From: Andreprevotia lacus DSM 23236
Lineage (GTDB): Bacteria; Pseudomonadota; Gammaproteobacteria; Burkholderiales; Chitinibacteraceae
Direction: 5' to 3'
NCBI RefSeq assembly: GCF_900176275.1
Contig: NZ_FWXD01000015.1
Coordinates: 62,001-126,000 of the forward strand
DNA length: 64,000 bases
Shown here: piece by piece, positions 35,216 to 44,619 of the stretch
How the letters are laid out: each line of letters opens with the position of its first letter
Position numbering within the stretch: position 1 is the stretch's first letter
The notes under the pieces: generated by a model
Database searches by the model: none
What the model was told of the DNA's origin: nothing
Seen by the model: only the letters and a program-made list of their open reading frames with translations
Position numbers and translations under genes: made by a program

Positions 35216-36360
35216 AACTTGTTCCTCAAGGTTTGCAAGGTAGCCACCGCAGCGGCAAACGCACCCGGGTGACGGGTAACGGGGCGATTGAGCGCCGCAT
35301 CCAGCTCGGTCTGCGGCATGTCATAACGTTTGGCCAGCCGGCGCGTCAGCTCGTCTGGCGGCAATTGCGTCCACTCGGGCATGCGCCGCTCCAGCAGCGC
35401 GCGCGTGGCTCGGCGGGCTGCTTGCAACAATTGAGCCTCGCCATTGCGTCGCCAGGTCCAGCGGGCGCTGGCGCGGATATGTTCCAGCAATGCACGGCGC
35501 TGGCTGCCATGCACCGGCAACAGCGGGCCAAAGCGCACGCCGCAGTGCCATACCCACAGCAGGATGAGCACGGCCAGCGTGATCAGCGCCTGTGGCCAGG
35601 TGGCCCACAGCCGTGCGTACCATTGATCGGGCGCACCCGGCCGCACCAGCCAGGCCTTGCCCGGGTTGATGCGCGCCAGCTCCCACAGCAGTTGCGCGTT
35701 GTCACGCTGCAGCAGCGCATGCTGGTCGAACAGGCGCGAGCTGCCCAGCACGACGATCCAGCCGCTGCCGCGCTTGTAGGCCAAGAGGAAATGTCCACCG
35801 GCATCCGTCCAGTCCGGTTTTACGCTCGTGGACGGCTGCAGCGCCTGCTCCTGCCATGTGGTCACGGTCAGTTGATAGCCCAGCGCCGGCGGCCTGATCA
35901 GGTAAGGCCCTTCCTGCTTGCTGTCCTCAACGGCAGAAATCTGCAGCGATGCAAGCAGCGGATTGCCGCTGTCCTCTTCACCATCGTCATCGGGAGAAGG
36001 CCGATGACCAGACTTTTGCGTTGAGAACGACGTGATCAATACACCACCGGCATCCACCCAGTGCAGCAGCGCACGCTGCTCACGTGCCGGCAGCGAGGCA
36101 TCAGCACGCATCGCCACCAGGGTGTCGTGCGGCCCCAGACGCCCTGCCACGCCATGCAATGACGGTTCGTCGCGCGTGGTCAAACCACGCCGCGCCAGAA
36201 AGCGGCTGGCCATCAGCAAGGGGTTTTCCAGGCTTGCAGCCGACGGCGAGCGGGACACCGAGACATTCTGCCTTTCCCGGTACTGCAACCACTCGATCAC
36301 CTCGTACAGCACGGCGCCAGCGATCACGGCGATCAACAGCCAGAGCGCGATCTTTTTCAT
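35212..36360 (-). CDS. DUF4350-domain membrane protein
   Basis: A 382-residue protein with an N-terminal anchor (MKKIALWLLIAVIAGAVLYE), an extracytoplasmic domain of about 230 residues in the DUF4350 pattern (MASRFLARRGLTT, LLHWVDAGGVLI, WIVVLGSSRLFDQHAL) and a second membrane segment near residue 260, followed by a cytoplasmic helical tail. DUF4350 proteins travel with MoxR and DUF58. Function unknown. Confidence 0.82.
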   Translation of the reverse strand: MKKIALWLLIAVIAGAVLYEVIEWLQYRERQNVSVSRSPSAASLENPLLMASRFLARRGLTTRDEPSLHGVAGRLGPHDTLVAMRADASLPAREQRALLHWVDAGGVLITSFSTQKSGHRPSPDDDGEEDSGNPLLASLQISAVEDSKQEGPYLIRPPALGYQLTVTTWQEQALQPSTSVKPDWTDAGGHFLLAYKRGSGWIVVLGSSRLFDQHALLQRDNAQLLWELARINPGKAWLVRPGAPDQWYARLWATWPQALITLAVLILLWVWHCGVRFGPLLPVHGSQRRALLEHIRASARWTWRRNGEAQLLQAARRATRALLERRMPEWTQLPPDELTRRLAKRYDMPQTELDAALNRPVTRHPGAFAAAVATLQTLRNKL

Positions 36361-38030
36361 GCCCGCACCTCCGCCAGCGCGCTGCGCCAGCGCTGCAACA
36401 CCTGCTCCAGCCGCTCGGCCACCGGCCATTGATCGGCATAGGCGGCAGCACTCCAGATCTCGGTGACGTCGCGGCAGGCATCCAGCGCCTGCGCCGGCAG
36501 CCGCTGCGCTTCGGCAGCGCGCCGGCCAGCCCTGAGCACATCGCCTTCGGTGTCGCCAGCATGCAGCTCAAGCGCATGGTCGTGCGCCAGCCGCGATACC
36601 GTGGCGCGATACAGCAGCGCCAGTGCATCGCGCTGCCGCCCTTCGCCCCATAGCCTGCGCACGCCGGCCGGCACATCGTCGGGCAGGCTTTCCGGCCGGA
36701 TATCCAGGCCACAGATTTCGTCGGGCAGCGGCGGACGGACCTTTACCGACGCAAGCAGCACCGACAAGCGCTCGCGATTGCGCCACAGCAACCAGGCCAG
36801 CAAGCCCACCAGGCCGGCAACCAGCACCAGCTTGAGCATATCCGCCGAACCAAGGCCAATGCCGCTGTTGCTGTCACGCGAGCGGCTGGGGCCATCCCGG
36901 TCAAACAGCCAGCGCAAGAAACGGTACAGCCATGATTCGCTGTCCTTGCCTGCCTTGATGTCCCGCTTTTTTTCCACCCAGCGCAGCTCGCACTTCCAGG
37001 TGCGGAAATCCTCGCTGGCACGCACGGTTTCCAGATCGCGCCGTACGGCATCCTGCTCGGCATCGTGGGCAGTGCCACGCTCTTTTTGCTGTGCAGTTAC
37101 ATAGCTGGGCAGCTCGCATTGGCCGTCGGCAGCGCCAGACGCCGCGTGCGCTGCCGGTACAACAGCCGGGCGGGATGCGCTCAACACCGGTTCTGCCGCA
37201 TGGGCACGCGGTTGCGGCAGCATGAACACCGCAGCACACAACAAGGCAGCAACAGCGCTGCCCAGCGGCTTGAGCAGCCTGGCCCGCCGCTGCGCCATGC
37301 GCCGCAGGGCCAGCTCGATATCCCAGCCCTCCAGCTCGGCACGGCGGCGCAGGTAGAGCGTGAAGCAGCCGGCCGAGTACACCGGGCCGATCAGGCCATC
37401 GGCCAGCACATAGCTGATATGGCCCGCCAGCGCGACCACCTCGGGCTGCACCAGATACTTGCCCAGCGCCTCAAGCGCCGACATGTCATCGGGCGTGATC
37501 GCGAACATGGCCACCAGACCGTAGGCCGCCAGCTCGAACACCAGGGTGAAATGCAGGCAGGCCACACCAAACCACGATGCCGCGCCATAAGCGCCGCGCG
37601 CACCCAGCGCCCGGCGGCGTTGCAAGGCGAACTTGCCGCGCGCGCCTTCCAGCATCCAGATCGGCGCATACAGGCCGCGCCCGACCATAAAGGGCCGCCA
37701 GATGGTCAGGAAGCGCAGCCAGCCGCCCAACTGGCGCGGCCATGCGCGCAGCGCCTGCCAGGCCGTCACATGCTCGCCGAATACCTCGCGCGACAGGATA
37801 TACAGCGGCAGCCGGTCAAACAGCGGGCGCAACCACCACATGGCCAGGGTACCCCAGGCCAGATCGTCGCGCGGCAAGATGGCCCACAACAACAGCGCCA
37901 GCGCCAGCCAGGGCAGCCACCAGGCCAGATAGACACTGCGCCAGTAGCGGCGCAGCAAGGGCTGGCCCAGATCGATGGCGGCAGCGTGCGAGCCGGGCCG
38001 GATGTCGATTTGCAGCGCTTCAAGTTGCAC
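36357..38030 (-). CDS. DUF4129-domain polytopic membrane protein
   Basis: About 557 residues. The N-terminal half (to about 275) has at least five hydrophobic segments, a Pro/Ala region follows, then a further anchor (LKLVLVAGLVGLLAWLLW) and a C-terminal helical DUF4129 domain (RRLWGEGRQRDALALLYRAT). DUF4129 is found in transglutaminase-like and MoxR-operon proteins. Two starts are possible: a GTG at 38030, overlapping the upstream stop by 11 bases, or a TTG at 38060. The GTG is preferred because it gives the smaller overlap. Confidence 0.78.
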   Translation of the reverse strand: MQLEALQIDIRPGSHAAAIDLGQPLLRRYWRSVYLAWWLPWLALALLLWAILPRDDLAWGTLAMWWLRPLFDRLPLYILSREVFGEHVTAWQALRAWPRQLGGWLRFLTIWRPFMVGRGLYAPIWMLEGARGKFALQRRRALGARGAYGAASWFGVACLHFTLVFELAAYGLVAMFAITPDDMSALEALGKYLVQPEVVALAGHISYVLADGLIGPVYSAGCFTLYLRRRAELEGWDIELALRRMAQRRARLLKPLGSAVAALLCAAVFMLPQPRAHAAEPVLSASRPAVVPAAHAASGAADGQCELPSYVTAQQKERGTAHDAEQDAVRRDLETVRASEDFRTWKCELRWVEKKRDIKAGKDSESWLYRFLRWLFDRDGPSRSRDSNSGIGLGSADMLKLVLVAGLVGLLAWLLWRNRERLSVLLASVKVRPPLPDEICGLDIRPESLPDDVPAGVRRLWGEGRQRDALALLYRATVSRLAHDHALELHAGDTEGDVLRAGRRAAEAQRLPAQALDACRDVTEIWSAAAYADQWPVAERLEQVLQRWRSALAEVRA

Positions 38031-38967
38031 GTTTGCGCCCCGCCAGACAGAAATAGGCAATCACCGCCAGCCACAACATGCCGCCCACGATGAACTTGGC
38101 GGTGGCCGGGATATCGGTACGCGCCGACCAGAAGCCCTCGAAAAACGCGGCAAGGAAAATCATCATCGCGGCGCCGAGCAACATGGGCAGGATGCTGGCA
38201 GCGCTCTCGCGCAAGGCCGCCACGCGGCCGCGCCGGCCCGGCAGCAGCAGCGCAGACCCCAGCTTGAAGCCCGACGCCGATGCCAGCAGCAGGCCGGTGA
38301 TCTCCAGCGCGCTGTGGGTAATCACGAAAGACCAGAAATTGAGTGCCGTGGCCGGATCGCGCGACAGCCACGCGGCCACCACGCCGAAATACGCGCCGTT
38401 GTAGGCGGTGAAAAACAGCGCCCCCACGCCAAACGCCAACCCGCCGACAAAGGAGCGCAGCCCGATCGAAACGTTGTTCATGATGTAGAAGCCGAACATC
38501 ATCACGTCGTCGTCACTGCCGCGCCGTGCCAGCTTGTGGGCGCCGCCGCGATACATTTCCTCGAAATTGGCCAGTTGCCCCGGCGACATGAAGCTGTAGG
38601 CCAGCTCGTGATCCCAGGCGACGGCCAGGCCCACCAGCAATGTCAGGCCGTAAAACACCAGCAGCGACAAGGCCACCACCCGCCATTCGGCGCGTACCAG
38701 ACGCGGAAAATCGCGCAGCACCCAGCGCATGAACGCGTGCTCCTGCGTGCCGACTGCCGAGTAAATCAGCCTGTGGGTATTGATGGCCAGCAGATCCAGC
38801 CGCTGCACCAGCGAGGGCGAATAGCCACGCTGGCGCGCCACGGCCAGCGTATTGCACAGCGCGCGGTACTTCACCGGCAGATCGGCCGATGGCTGCTTGC
38901 TGGCCAGCTCCTGCTCGATATCCTGCCAGAGCGCGGCATGGCGGCTCTCAAACTGGTGTTGCCTCAT
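38020..38967 (-). CDS. SpoIIM-like (stage II sporulation protein M family) membrane protein
   Basis: A 315-residue protein with an N-terminal cytoplasmic helical part and four or five membrane segments. NNVSIGLRSFVGGLAFG and HSALEITGLLLASASGFKLG are hallmarks of the SpoIIM/DUF95 family. In non-sporulating Proteobacteria these genes accompany MoxR, DUF58 and RDD genes, as here; no sporulation role is implied. It overlaps the RDD gene upstream by four bases. Confidence 0.88.
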   Translation of the reverse strand: MRQHQFESRHAALWQDIEQELASKQPSADLPVKYRALCNTLAVARQRGYSPSLVQRLDLLAINTHRLIYSAVGTQEHAFMRWVLRDFPRLVRAEWRVVALSLLVFYGLTLLVGLAVAWDHELAYSFMSPGQLANFEEMYRGGAHKLARRGSDDDVMMFGFYIMNNVSIGLRSFVGGLAFGVGALFFTAYNGAYFGVVAAWLSRDPATALNFWSFVITHSALEITGLLLASASGFKLGSALLLPGRRGRVAALRESAASILPMLLGAAMMIFLAAFFEGFWSARTDIPATAKFIVGGMLWLAVIAYFCLAGRKRAT

Positions 38968-39656
38968 GCCTGCTTGCCCCCGGTCAACCCTGCCGCATAC
39001 TGAAACAGGCGCTGCAGCGACGCTTCGCCCTTGAGACCAGTCAACGGCTCGGCCAGATCGCCCAGTTCGGTCTGGCGTTGCGCAGGTACGGTGCGTACAC
39101 GCTCGACCAGATCGAGCAAGGCGCGTTGCTCGTCCGGCGTCAACGCATAAGGCAGCGGCAGCGGCGTAACCACAGGCAGCGCCGGGCGCACGGTGGCCTT
39201 GTCGCGGTAAACAACCACGGTGCCGGCCACGATATCGCCCAGACGGCGCGCATGTTTGTCCAGCAAGATGAAGCCGAGGCCTATGCCGTAGGAGAACGGC
39301 AGGAAATCAATCTCGCGCAGCAGGTTGCGCAGCACGGATTCGCGCCAGCCCACCGGCAGGCCATCTTCGCGCAAAACCTGCAAGCCGGTCAGCCGCTTGC
39401 CCAGCGAAGTGCCGTTGAAAAACACTTCCAGCACGATGAAATAGGCCCATTCGATCAGGAAGAACACGACCATCATCATGCCGGTGCCTGCGCCGCCCGG
39501 CATGGCAAGCTGCAACAGGAACATGCACAGAAAACCGATCACCGCACGTGCGATCAGATCGATAAACCACGCGTAACCGCGCCGTGCGGCACCAGCCGGT
39601 ACCACAGCCAGCGTGACGCCCTCAGGGGTGAAGATATGCAGCTTGCCGTCAATCAT
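38964..39656 (-). CDS. RDD-family membrane protein (1)
   Basis: A 230-residue protein with the RDD domain of three or more membrane segments: ARRGYAWFIDLIARAVIG at the front (Arg then Asp), GTSLGKRLTGLQVLREDG in the middle and HARRLGDIVAGTVVVYRD at the end. The RDD domain binds or transports small solutes in some proteins; the role here is unknown. The last 65 residues form a soluble tail. It is the partner of SpoIIM in this operon type. Confidence 0.88.
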   Translation of the reverse strand: MIDGKLHIFTPEGVTLAVVPAGAARRGYAWFIDLIARAVIGFLCMFLLQLAMPGGAGTGMMMVVFFLIEWAYFIVLEVFFNGTSLGKRLTGLQVLREDGLPVGWRESVLRNLLREIDFLPFSYGIGLGFILLDKHARRLGDIVAGTVVVYRDKATVRPALPVVTPLPLPYALTPDEQRALLDLVERVRTVPAQRQTELGDLAEPLTGLKGEASLQRLFQYAAGLTGGKQA

Positions 39657-39668
39657 GCCAATTTCGCG

Positions 39669-40196
39669 TCAGGCTTTGACTACGATCGTGCCGGCCATGT
39701 CGTCGTGCGCACAACGGTAATTGCCCCGAAAAATCATCACGGCATCAATGAAAGCAGCCAGGCCACCAAGATAGGGAATCCACCTCACCACACCGATCGG
39801 CAGCGCGCGCATGAATACATAACGCGCCAGGGAACAGCGTGAGCCATCTTCCCGCACTACCCGAATCCGGCAGATTTTCTTGCCCACGGTCTGGCCATTG
39901 CGGTAAATCAACCAGCAGTTGCCCCCCCACCAGAGTATCAGCCAGGCAAAGCTAAGCAGGCCGAATTTGACCGCATCTGATTCAAGCGAAGCTTCCTTGC
40001 TGAGCCAGGGATAAAAAATGATGGCCAGACCCCCATACATGAGGACGGTATCGATTATCGTTGCCAGCCAACGCATGCCTCGACCGGCCATTTCCTGACC
40101 CGCTCCCGCGACGGTGGACTCGTCCATACTCGCTTGAGATGCTGCATAAGGGTTGTCAAAAAAATCCGGCCGAGTCACTTGTTGCACGCTCCACAT
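39669..40196 (-). CDS. RDD-family membrane protein (2)
   Basis: A 175-residue RDD protein: GRGMRWLATIIDTVLMYGG, NGQTVGKKICRIRVVREDG and CAHDDMAGTIVVKA correspond to the domain's conserved blocks. It lies 12 bases upstream of the other RDD gene and is the first gene of the MoxR operon. It differs clearly from its neighbour, so the pair is not a recent duplication. A promoter should lie in the 97 bases before it, which also hold the hisD terminator. Confidence 0.82.
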   Translation of the reverse strand: MWSVQQVTRPDFFDNPYAASQASMDESTVAGAGQEMAGRGMRWLATIIDTVLMYGGLAIIFYPWLSKEASLESDAVKFGLLSFAWLILWWGGNCWLIYRNGQTVGKKICRIRVVREDGSRCSLARYVFMRALPIGVVRWIPYLGGLAAFIDAVMIFRGNYRCAHDDMAGTIVVKA

Positions 40197-40240
40197 TCCT
40201 GTCTGAAACAGACAGCAGCGGCCATTCTAGCAGTGAATAA

Positions 40241-40272
40241 AAAAAATACCCCGCATCAGCGGGGCATTTTTT
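40241..40272 (-). terminator. Intrinsic terminator after hisD
   Basis: Stem CCCCGC/GCGGGG (40249-40254 with 40259-40264, loop ATCA), extended by A-T pairs. On the minus strand it is followed by TATTTTTTTT. It separates hisD from the MoxR-type operon downstream, so the two are transcribed separately. Confidence 0.85.
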
Positions 40273-40293
40273 GCATGGAGGTTGCAGCGTGGC

Positions 40294-41586
40294 TTACTTC
40301 AGGCGGAATTCTGCGGCATTGGCGTGCGCGGTCAGCCCTTCACCATGCGCCAGCACGGCGGCGATCCTGCCCAGTTTTTGCGCGCCGGCTTCGGATACCT
40401 GGATCAGGCTGGAGCGCTTCTGGAAGTCGTACACGCCCAGCGGGCTGGCAAAGCGCGCGGTGCGCGCGGTGGGCAGCACGTGGTTGGGGCCGGCACAGTA
40501 GTCGCCCAGCGATTCGCTGGTGAACTTGCCCATGAAGATGGCGCCGGCGTGGCGCAGCTTTTGCACCCATTCGCGCGGCTCGGCCACCTGCAGCTCAAGG
40601 TGTTCCGGCGCGATCTGGTTGGAGATGGCGCAGGCTTCGTCCAGATCGCGCACCAGGATCAGCGCACCACGGTTGGACAGGGATGCTTCGATGATGGCGC
40701 GACGCGGCTGCGTGGGCAGCAGCTTGGCGATGCTGGCTTCAACCTGGGCGATATAGTCGGCATCCGGGCACAGCAGGATGGCCTGGGCGATTTCGTCGTG
40801 CTCGGCCTGGCTGAACAGGTCGATGGCCACCCAGTCCGGGTCGGTCGCGCCATCGCACAGCACGAGGATTTCCGACGGGCCGGCCACCATGTCGATGCCG
40901 ACGATGCCGAACACCGCACGCTTGGCGGCTGCCACATAGGCGTTACCGGGGCCGGTCACCTTGTCGACCGCTGGCACGGTTTGCGTGCCATAGGCCAATG
41001 CACCGACCGCTTGCGCGCCCCCAATGGTGAACGCGCGCGACACGCCAGCCACATAGGCAGCAGCCAGTACCAGATCATTGCGCTCGCCCCTGGGGGTGGG
41101 CACGACCATGATGATTTCCGGCACGCCAGCCACATGGGCCGGGATGGCGTTCATCAGCACCGACGAGGGATACGCCGCCTTGCCGCCCGGCACATAGATG
41201 CCGACGCGATCCAGCGCGGTAATCTGCTGGCCCAAGAGGGTGCCGTCTTCGTCCTCGTAGGTCCACGAGCTCATTTTCTGCCGCTCGTGGTAGCGGCGCA
41301 CACGCTCGGCCGCGGCGGTCAGTGCATCGCGCTGCTCGGCCGGCAGGCGCTCGTAGGCGGCTTTCAATTCTTCCTGCGTCAGCTCCAGATCGGCCATCGA
41401 CTCGGCGCTGGTGCCGTCGAAGCGGTTGGTGTACTCGATCACGGCAGCATCGCCGCGCGTTTTCACGTCGGCCAGAATGGCGGCAACGCGCAGGTCCACT
41501 TGCGGGTCTTGCGAGGTTTCAAACGCCAGCAGCGCAGAGAGCTGGGACTGGAAATCGGGCGAGCGGGAATCGAGTCGGCGGATCAT
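40294..41586 (-). CDS. hisD: Histidinol dehydrogenase HisD
   Basis: A 430-residue zinc enzyme that oxidises histidinol to histidine in two NAD-dependent steps. Core motifs [33 protein letters not shown] and EHLELQ are present. The ATG at 41586 is preferred to a GTG 12 bases upstream. It is isolated: hisG is about 7.7 kb upstream and hisC about 9 kb downstream. Confidence 0.95.
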   Translation of the reverse strand: MIRRLDSRSPDFQSQLSALLAFETSQDPQVDLRVAAILADVKTRGDAAVIEYTNRFDGTSAESMADLELTQEELKAAYERLPAEQRDALTAAAERVRRYHERQKMSSWTYEDEDGTLLGQQITALDRVGIYVPGGKAAYPSSVLMNAIPAHVAGVPEIIMVVPTPRGERNDLVLAAAYVAGVSRAFTIGGAQAVGALAYGTQTVPAVDKVTGPGNAYVAAAKRAVFGIVGIDMVAGPSEILVLCDGATDPDWVAIDLFSQAEHDEIAQAILLCPDADYIAQVEASIAKLLPTQPRRAIIEASLSNRGALILVRDLDEACAISNQIAPEHLELQVAEPREWVQKLRHAGAIFMGKFTSESLGDYCAGPNHVLPTARTARFASPLGVYDFQKRSSLIQVSEAGAQKLGRIAAVLAHGEGLTAHANAAEFRLK

Positions 41587-41678
41587 GATAGGCAGCACAT
41601 ATTGCTTGGGGATAGCCGATTATACCCAAGCCACCCCGCCACGCCCGCGCCGTGCAACTTGTTACGTGCTGATCTGGA

Positions 41679-42290
41679 TCAAGACAGCGCCACTTTCAGC
41701 CCCAGCGCCACCAGCACGCCGCCCAACAGGCGGTCTATCCACTTCTGGCCGCGTGCCAGTGCACTGCGCACCGGCGCACTCTGGATCAGGAACACCAGCA
41801 AGGGCCACCAGACCACCGCCAGCGCCCAGATGATGAAGGCGTACCAGAGCTTTTCGAACACGCTGCTGTGCACGTTCAGCACCTGGGTGAACATGGCGAG
41901 GAAAAACAGCGTGGCCTTGGGGTTGAGCAGATTGCACAGCAAGCCCTGCATGAAGGCGGCACGCAAGCCGATCTCCTCACGCCGCGCATCGAGCGCCACG
42001 CTGGCGCCGCCGCGCGAGCGCAGCGCCTGGATGCCAATCCAGATCAGGTACGCGGCGCCGGCATATTTGAGGATGTTGAACAGCCATGGCGTGGTGGTAA
42101 TCACCACCGCCAGCCCGGCCACGCAATAGGCCATGTGCACCAGAATGGCGGTGTTGACGCCGGCAGCGGTCGCCAGCGCCGCCCCCTTGCGGTAGCGCGC
42201 GGCATTCTTGACGATGAGAAAGAAATCCGGCCCCGGCGACAGCATGCCCAGGGTGGCGATGGTGGCAACGAGCAGCGAGGTTTCCAGCAT
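41679..42290 (-). CDS. LysE/RhtB-family amino acid exporter
   Basis: A 203-residue membrane protein with six hydrophobic segments. TLGMLSPGPDFFLIVKNAAR is the family signature near the N-terminus, and LCNLLNPKATLFFLAMF the central one. RhtB-type members export homoserine, threonine or other amino acids; the substrate is unknown. The ATG at 42290 is chosen because the extra upstream residues are polar and not family-like. It lies just left of a MITE-like element. Confidence 0.88.
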   Translation of the reverse strand: MLETSLLVATIATLGMLSPGPDFFLIVKNAARYRKGAALATAAGVNTAILVHMAYCVAGLAVVITTTPWLFNILKYAGAAYLIWIGIQALRSRGGASVALDARREEIGLRAAFMQGLLCNLLNPKATLFFLAMFTQVLNVHSSVFEKLWYAFIIWALAVVWWPLLVFLIQSAPVRSALARGQKWIDRLLGGVLVALGLKVALS

Positions 42291-42368
42291 GGCGGGCTCA
42301 CATGGCAATCATGCCACCAGCGTGCCAGCCCGCACGGCTGCACGCCATGCGGGGTTTACGCGATGCCT

Positions 42369-42638
42369 TAGGGCCTGTTAACACTTATTTCACGCTTGCG
42401 TTCGGGGTAGTTCGGGATGGAGCGCAAGGCGCAGAACGCGCCGCGGTACGGGTACCGCAAGCGGTTTGCAACGCAGCGAACCGCCCGAAATACCCCGAAC
42501 CCGCAGGGCTGGGCCGCAAAGAGGCCATCTACGGCGTTACGCGCCTTGGCAATAACCGGTTATTGCCTGCGTTGCGTGCCTTGTAGCTGACCTCTTTGCG
42601 GCCCAGCGCAAGCGCGAAATAAGTGTTAACAGGCCCTA
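42369..42638. mobile_element. MITE-like palindromic element with perfect terminal inverted repeats
   Basis: The ends are exact inverted repeats of 23 bases including the flanking TA (42369-42391 with 42616-42638, starting TAGGGCCTGTTAACAC), and pairing continues for eight more bases after one mismatch. The interior holds further palindromes: 42401-42416 with 42484-42499 (15 of 16), a GCGGTAC/GTACCGC hairpin at 42443-42458, a 17-bp perfect pair at 42508-42524 with 42591-42607, and a 20-base palindrome GGCAATAACCGGTTATTGCC at 42548-42567. It has no credible open frame. TA on both flanks suggests a non-autonomous IS630/Tc1-type element. Confidence 0.72.
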
Positions 42639-44045
42639 GTTGCTGGATTTGTCGTTGCTGTCCTGCCCATGCTCGGACGACGAATCAGAATCGCTCTCGC
42701 CTTTGTCATCCTGCCCCGTGCCACCGGCCACGCCGGCAGGTTGCTCGTACTGATGATGACGGTCATAACGTCCGCGCAGGTTTTCCTTCTTGAGCATGAA
42801 CGGCAGCGAGATCAACGAAATCACCAAGCCAATACCACCCAGCACCGACACCCAGGTTGTCGGTGGCTCTGCAGGCAAGCCGTAATCGTTCTCGCCCTTG
42901 CTGCCCGGCATCACGCACAGGGCGAACGAACCCAGCGTAACCAGCGCCGCAATGATGGTACCCAGGGTCGGGCTTGCCTGATAGGAAGCCCCGGCGGCAA
43001 AGGATGAACCGATGATCCAGTAGCCGGACAAGCCCAGATCATGCAAACGCAAAATGGTTTGCCGCACGTACAGCCACCATCCCACAGCGCAGACGGCCAG
43101 CGTCAGCATGACCGAGTGCAACAGCAGTATCACGATCAGCAGTGCCGGAATGGCCGCGCCAACTACCACCATGGTATAGGCCAGATAGCGCATGCGCCCC
43201 AAGCGGCCCTGACGACTCAAGCTGAAGATCGACGGGGTCTCGTATGCCTCTTCGTCATCAAGCTCGGTGCTGTTGCTGGCAGCGGCGTTGCGCGCATACG
43301 GATTGGCTGTTGTCGGCTGCGGCGTCTGTGCACGCTGCTTTGCCTCCTGCTCCGCCGTTTCACGCGCGGCAATCATGCGTGGCATGTCGGCACCGCAACC
43401 CAGGCACAAGGTGCGCTTGGCTTGCTCGCGCCCGCAGGCTGGGCAGCATATGGTGTTTGCAACTGACGGCTCGTCATCCACCAGCGCCAGGGCCGGACGG
43501 GCGGCGGGGGCCGGAGCAGCAAGCGGGGCAGGGGCAAGCACCGTTGCCGTGGCCTCCGCGGCCAACAACGGTTCCAGCGCAGGAAAAGGCGTGGGTGCGT
43601 TGGTCACCGCAGCCGCCGGCCTTACACTGACTGCCGGTGCAGCAGCAATCAGCGGCGCCAGTGCGGGCAGCGAAGGGGCAACAGGCTGCTCGGGCACCAG
43701 CGAAATGATGGACGATCCCTCGCGGGCCGGCGAGCTGGCGGGCTTGGCCTGCGGTGCGGCTGCTGCCGTCACGGGCTGGGGAGCGGGGGCAGCACTGCGG
43801 TTGGCGGGGGCAGCGGCATGCGGCCGCGTCTGTACCACCACGCCGGCCCGATTGAGGCCAGCGGTATAGGATTCAACATCCTTGTGCGGCAGGTGCTGCT
43901 TGATTACCGTGGGCGCGTTCTGCAGTAGCTGGCGTGCACGTGCCAGATCCAGCCGCATCAATCGGGCCAGGTTCTCGGCTGCGGTATCTTCGCTAAAGCC
44001 AGGCAGCAAGTGCCCCGTCAGGATGAGTTGTACGGTATCGCTCAT
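42636..44045 (-). CDS. DUF805 membrane protein with zinc ribbon and Ala/Pro linker
   Basis: A 469-residue protein. Residues 1-75 form a helical N-terminal domain, then a linker of about 120 residues of Ala/Pro. A zinc-ribbon-like segment (CPACG and CLGCG) follows, and then a DUF805 membrane domain (about 270-420) starting LSRQGRLGRMRYLAYTM with four hydrophobic segments and the RLHDLGLSGYW motif. A polar acidic tail ends the protein. The TAG stop is formed by the junction with the MITE-like element, so the original C-terminus may have been longer or different. Function unknown. Confidence 0.78.
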   Translation of the reverse strand: MSDTVQLILTGHLLPGFSEDTAAENLARLMRLDLARARQLLQNAPTVIKQHLPHKDVESYTAGLNRAGVVVQTRPHAAAPANRSAAPAPQPVTAAAAPQAKPASSPAREGSSIISLVPEQPVAPSLPALAPLIAAAPAVSVRPAAAVTNAPTPFPALEPLLAAEATATVLAPAPLAAPAPAARPALALVDDEPSVANTICCPACGREQAKRTLCLGCGADMPRMIAARETAEQEAKQRAQTPQPTTANPYARNAAASNSTELDDEEAYETPSIFSLSRQGRLGRMRYLAYTMVVVGAAIPALLIVILLLHSVMLTLAVCAVGWWLYVRQTILRLHDLGLSGYWIIGSSFAAGASYQASPTLGTIIAALVTLGSFALCVMPGSKGENDYGLPAEPPTTWVSVLGGIGLVISLISLPFMLKKENLRGRYDRHHQYEQPAGVAGGTGQDDKGESDSDSSSEHGQDSNDKSSN

Positions 44046-44619
44046 TGCACGACTAAGTAACAAGGTTGATGCGGGGAAGATAACGACAGCGCTCGTAAGC
44101 GGCAAGCAATACGAAAAAACTGTCTCACTCTGCGCAAGTAAAAATTCAGTAACTTTCTTACGAAGGGGAATACCGTTTTTCCGGATCTTCCAGCCGAAGC
44201 AGATGGTATTTGGAAGCGATGGCGGCCCACAAGCCAGCGCAGCTACCGTTCGTCATATGCCCTGTGGCTGCCCGCATGCCCTCGCATGGAACGAAATGCT
44301 CATGCGCCCGAGCGTTCGAGCTAACGACCTCATGCCGGCCACCGACAAGCGCGGCAAGACGCATGACCAGCGGCGGCAACATGGCTGGCGGGTTGGTGCG
44401 GCTTTGGGTAGCGGGATGCCACCGCCACGCGGCGCAACTCGTCATGTACAAGCATATTGAGTCACAATGTCGTCAAGCTGTCGCGAGCCGGTTCGGTTGC
44501 AGCCCCTTAATCCGCAGCCGGCGCAAGCATGCCGGCCGCCGCGACGTTCACGGAGATCCTGCCGGAACCGGGTCCGCGTCCAAACCACGGCGGCGGCCCC
44601 CTGATTCACGGTGTTTGCC
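44046..44619. other. Intergenic region between DUF805 gene and lipid-type cluster
   Basis: A 574-base divergent region. The first 120 bases after 44046 are AT-richer than the surroundings and may hold the DUF805 promoter. Open frames in the region have no ribosome site or recognisable protein. The promoter of the plus-strand cluster should lie in the right part, but none was identified. Confidence 0.5.

Noticed and set aside
44158-44451. Small minus-strand frame of 97 residues in the 44046-44619 gap
   Set aside because: No ribosome site, no recognisable content and unusual composition.
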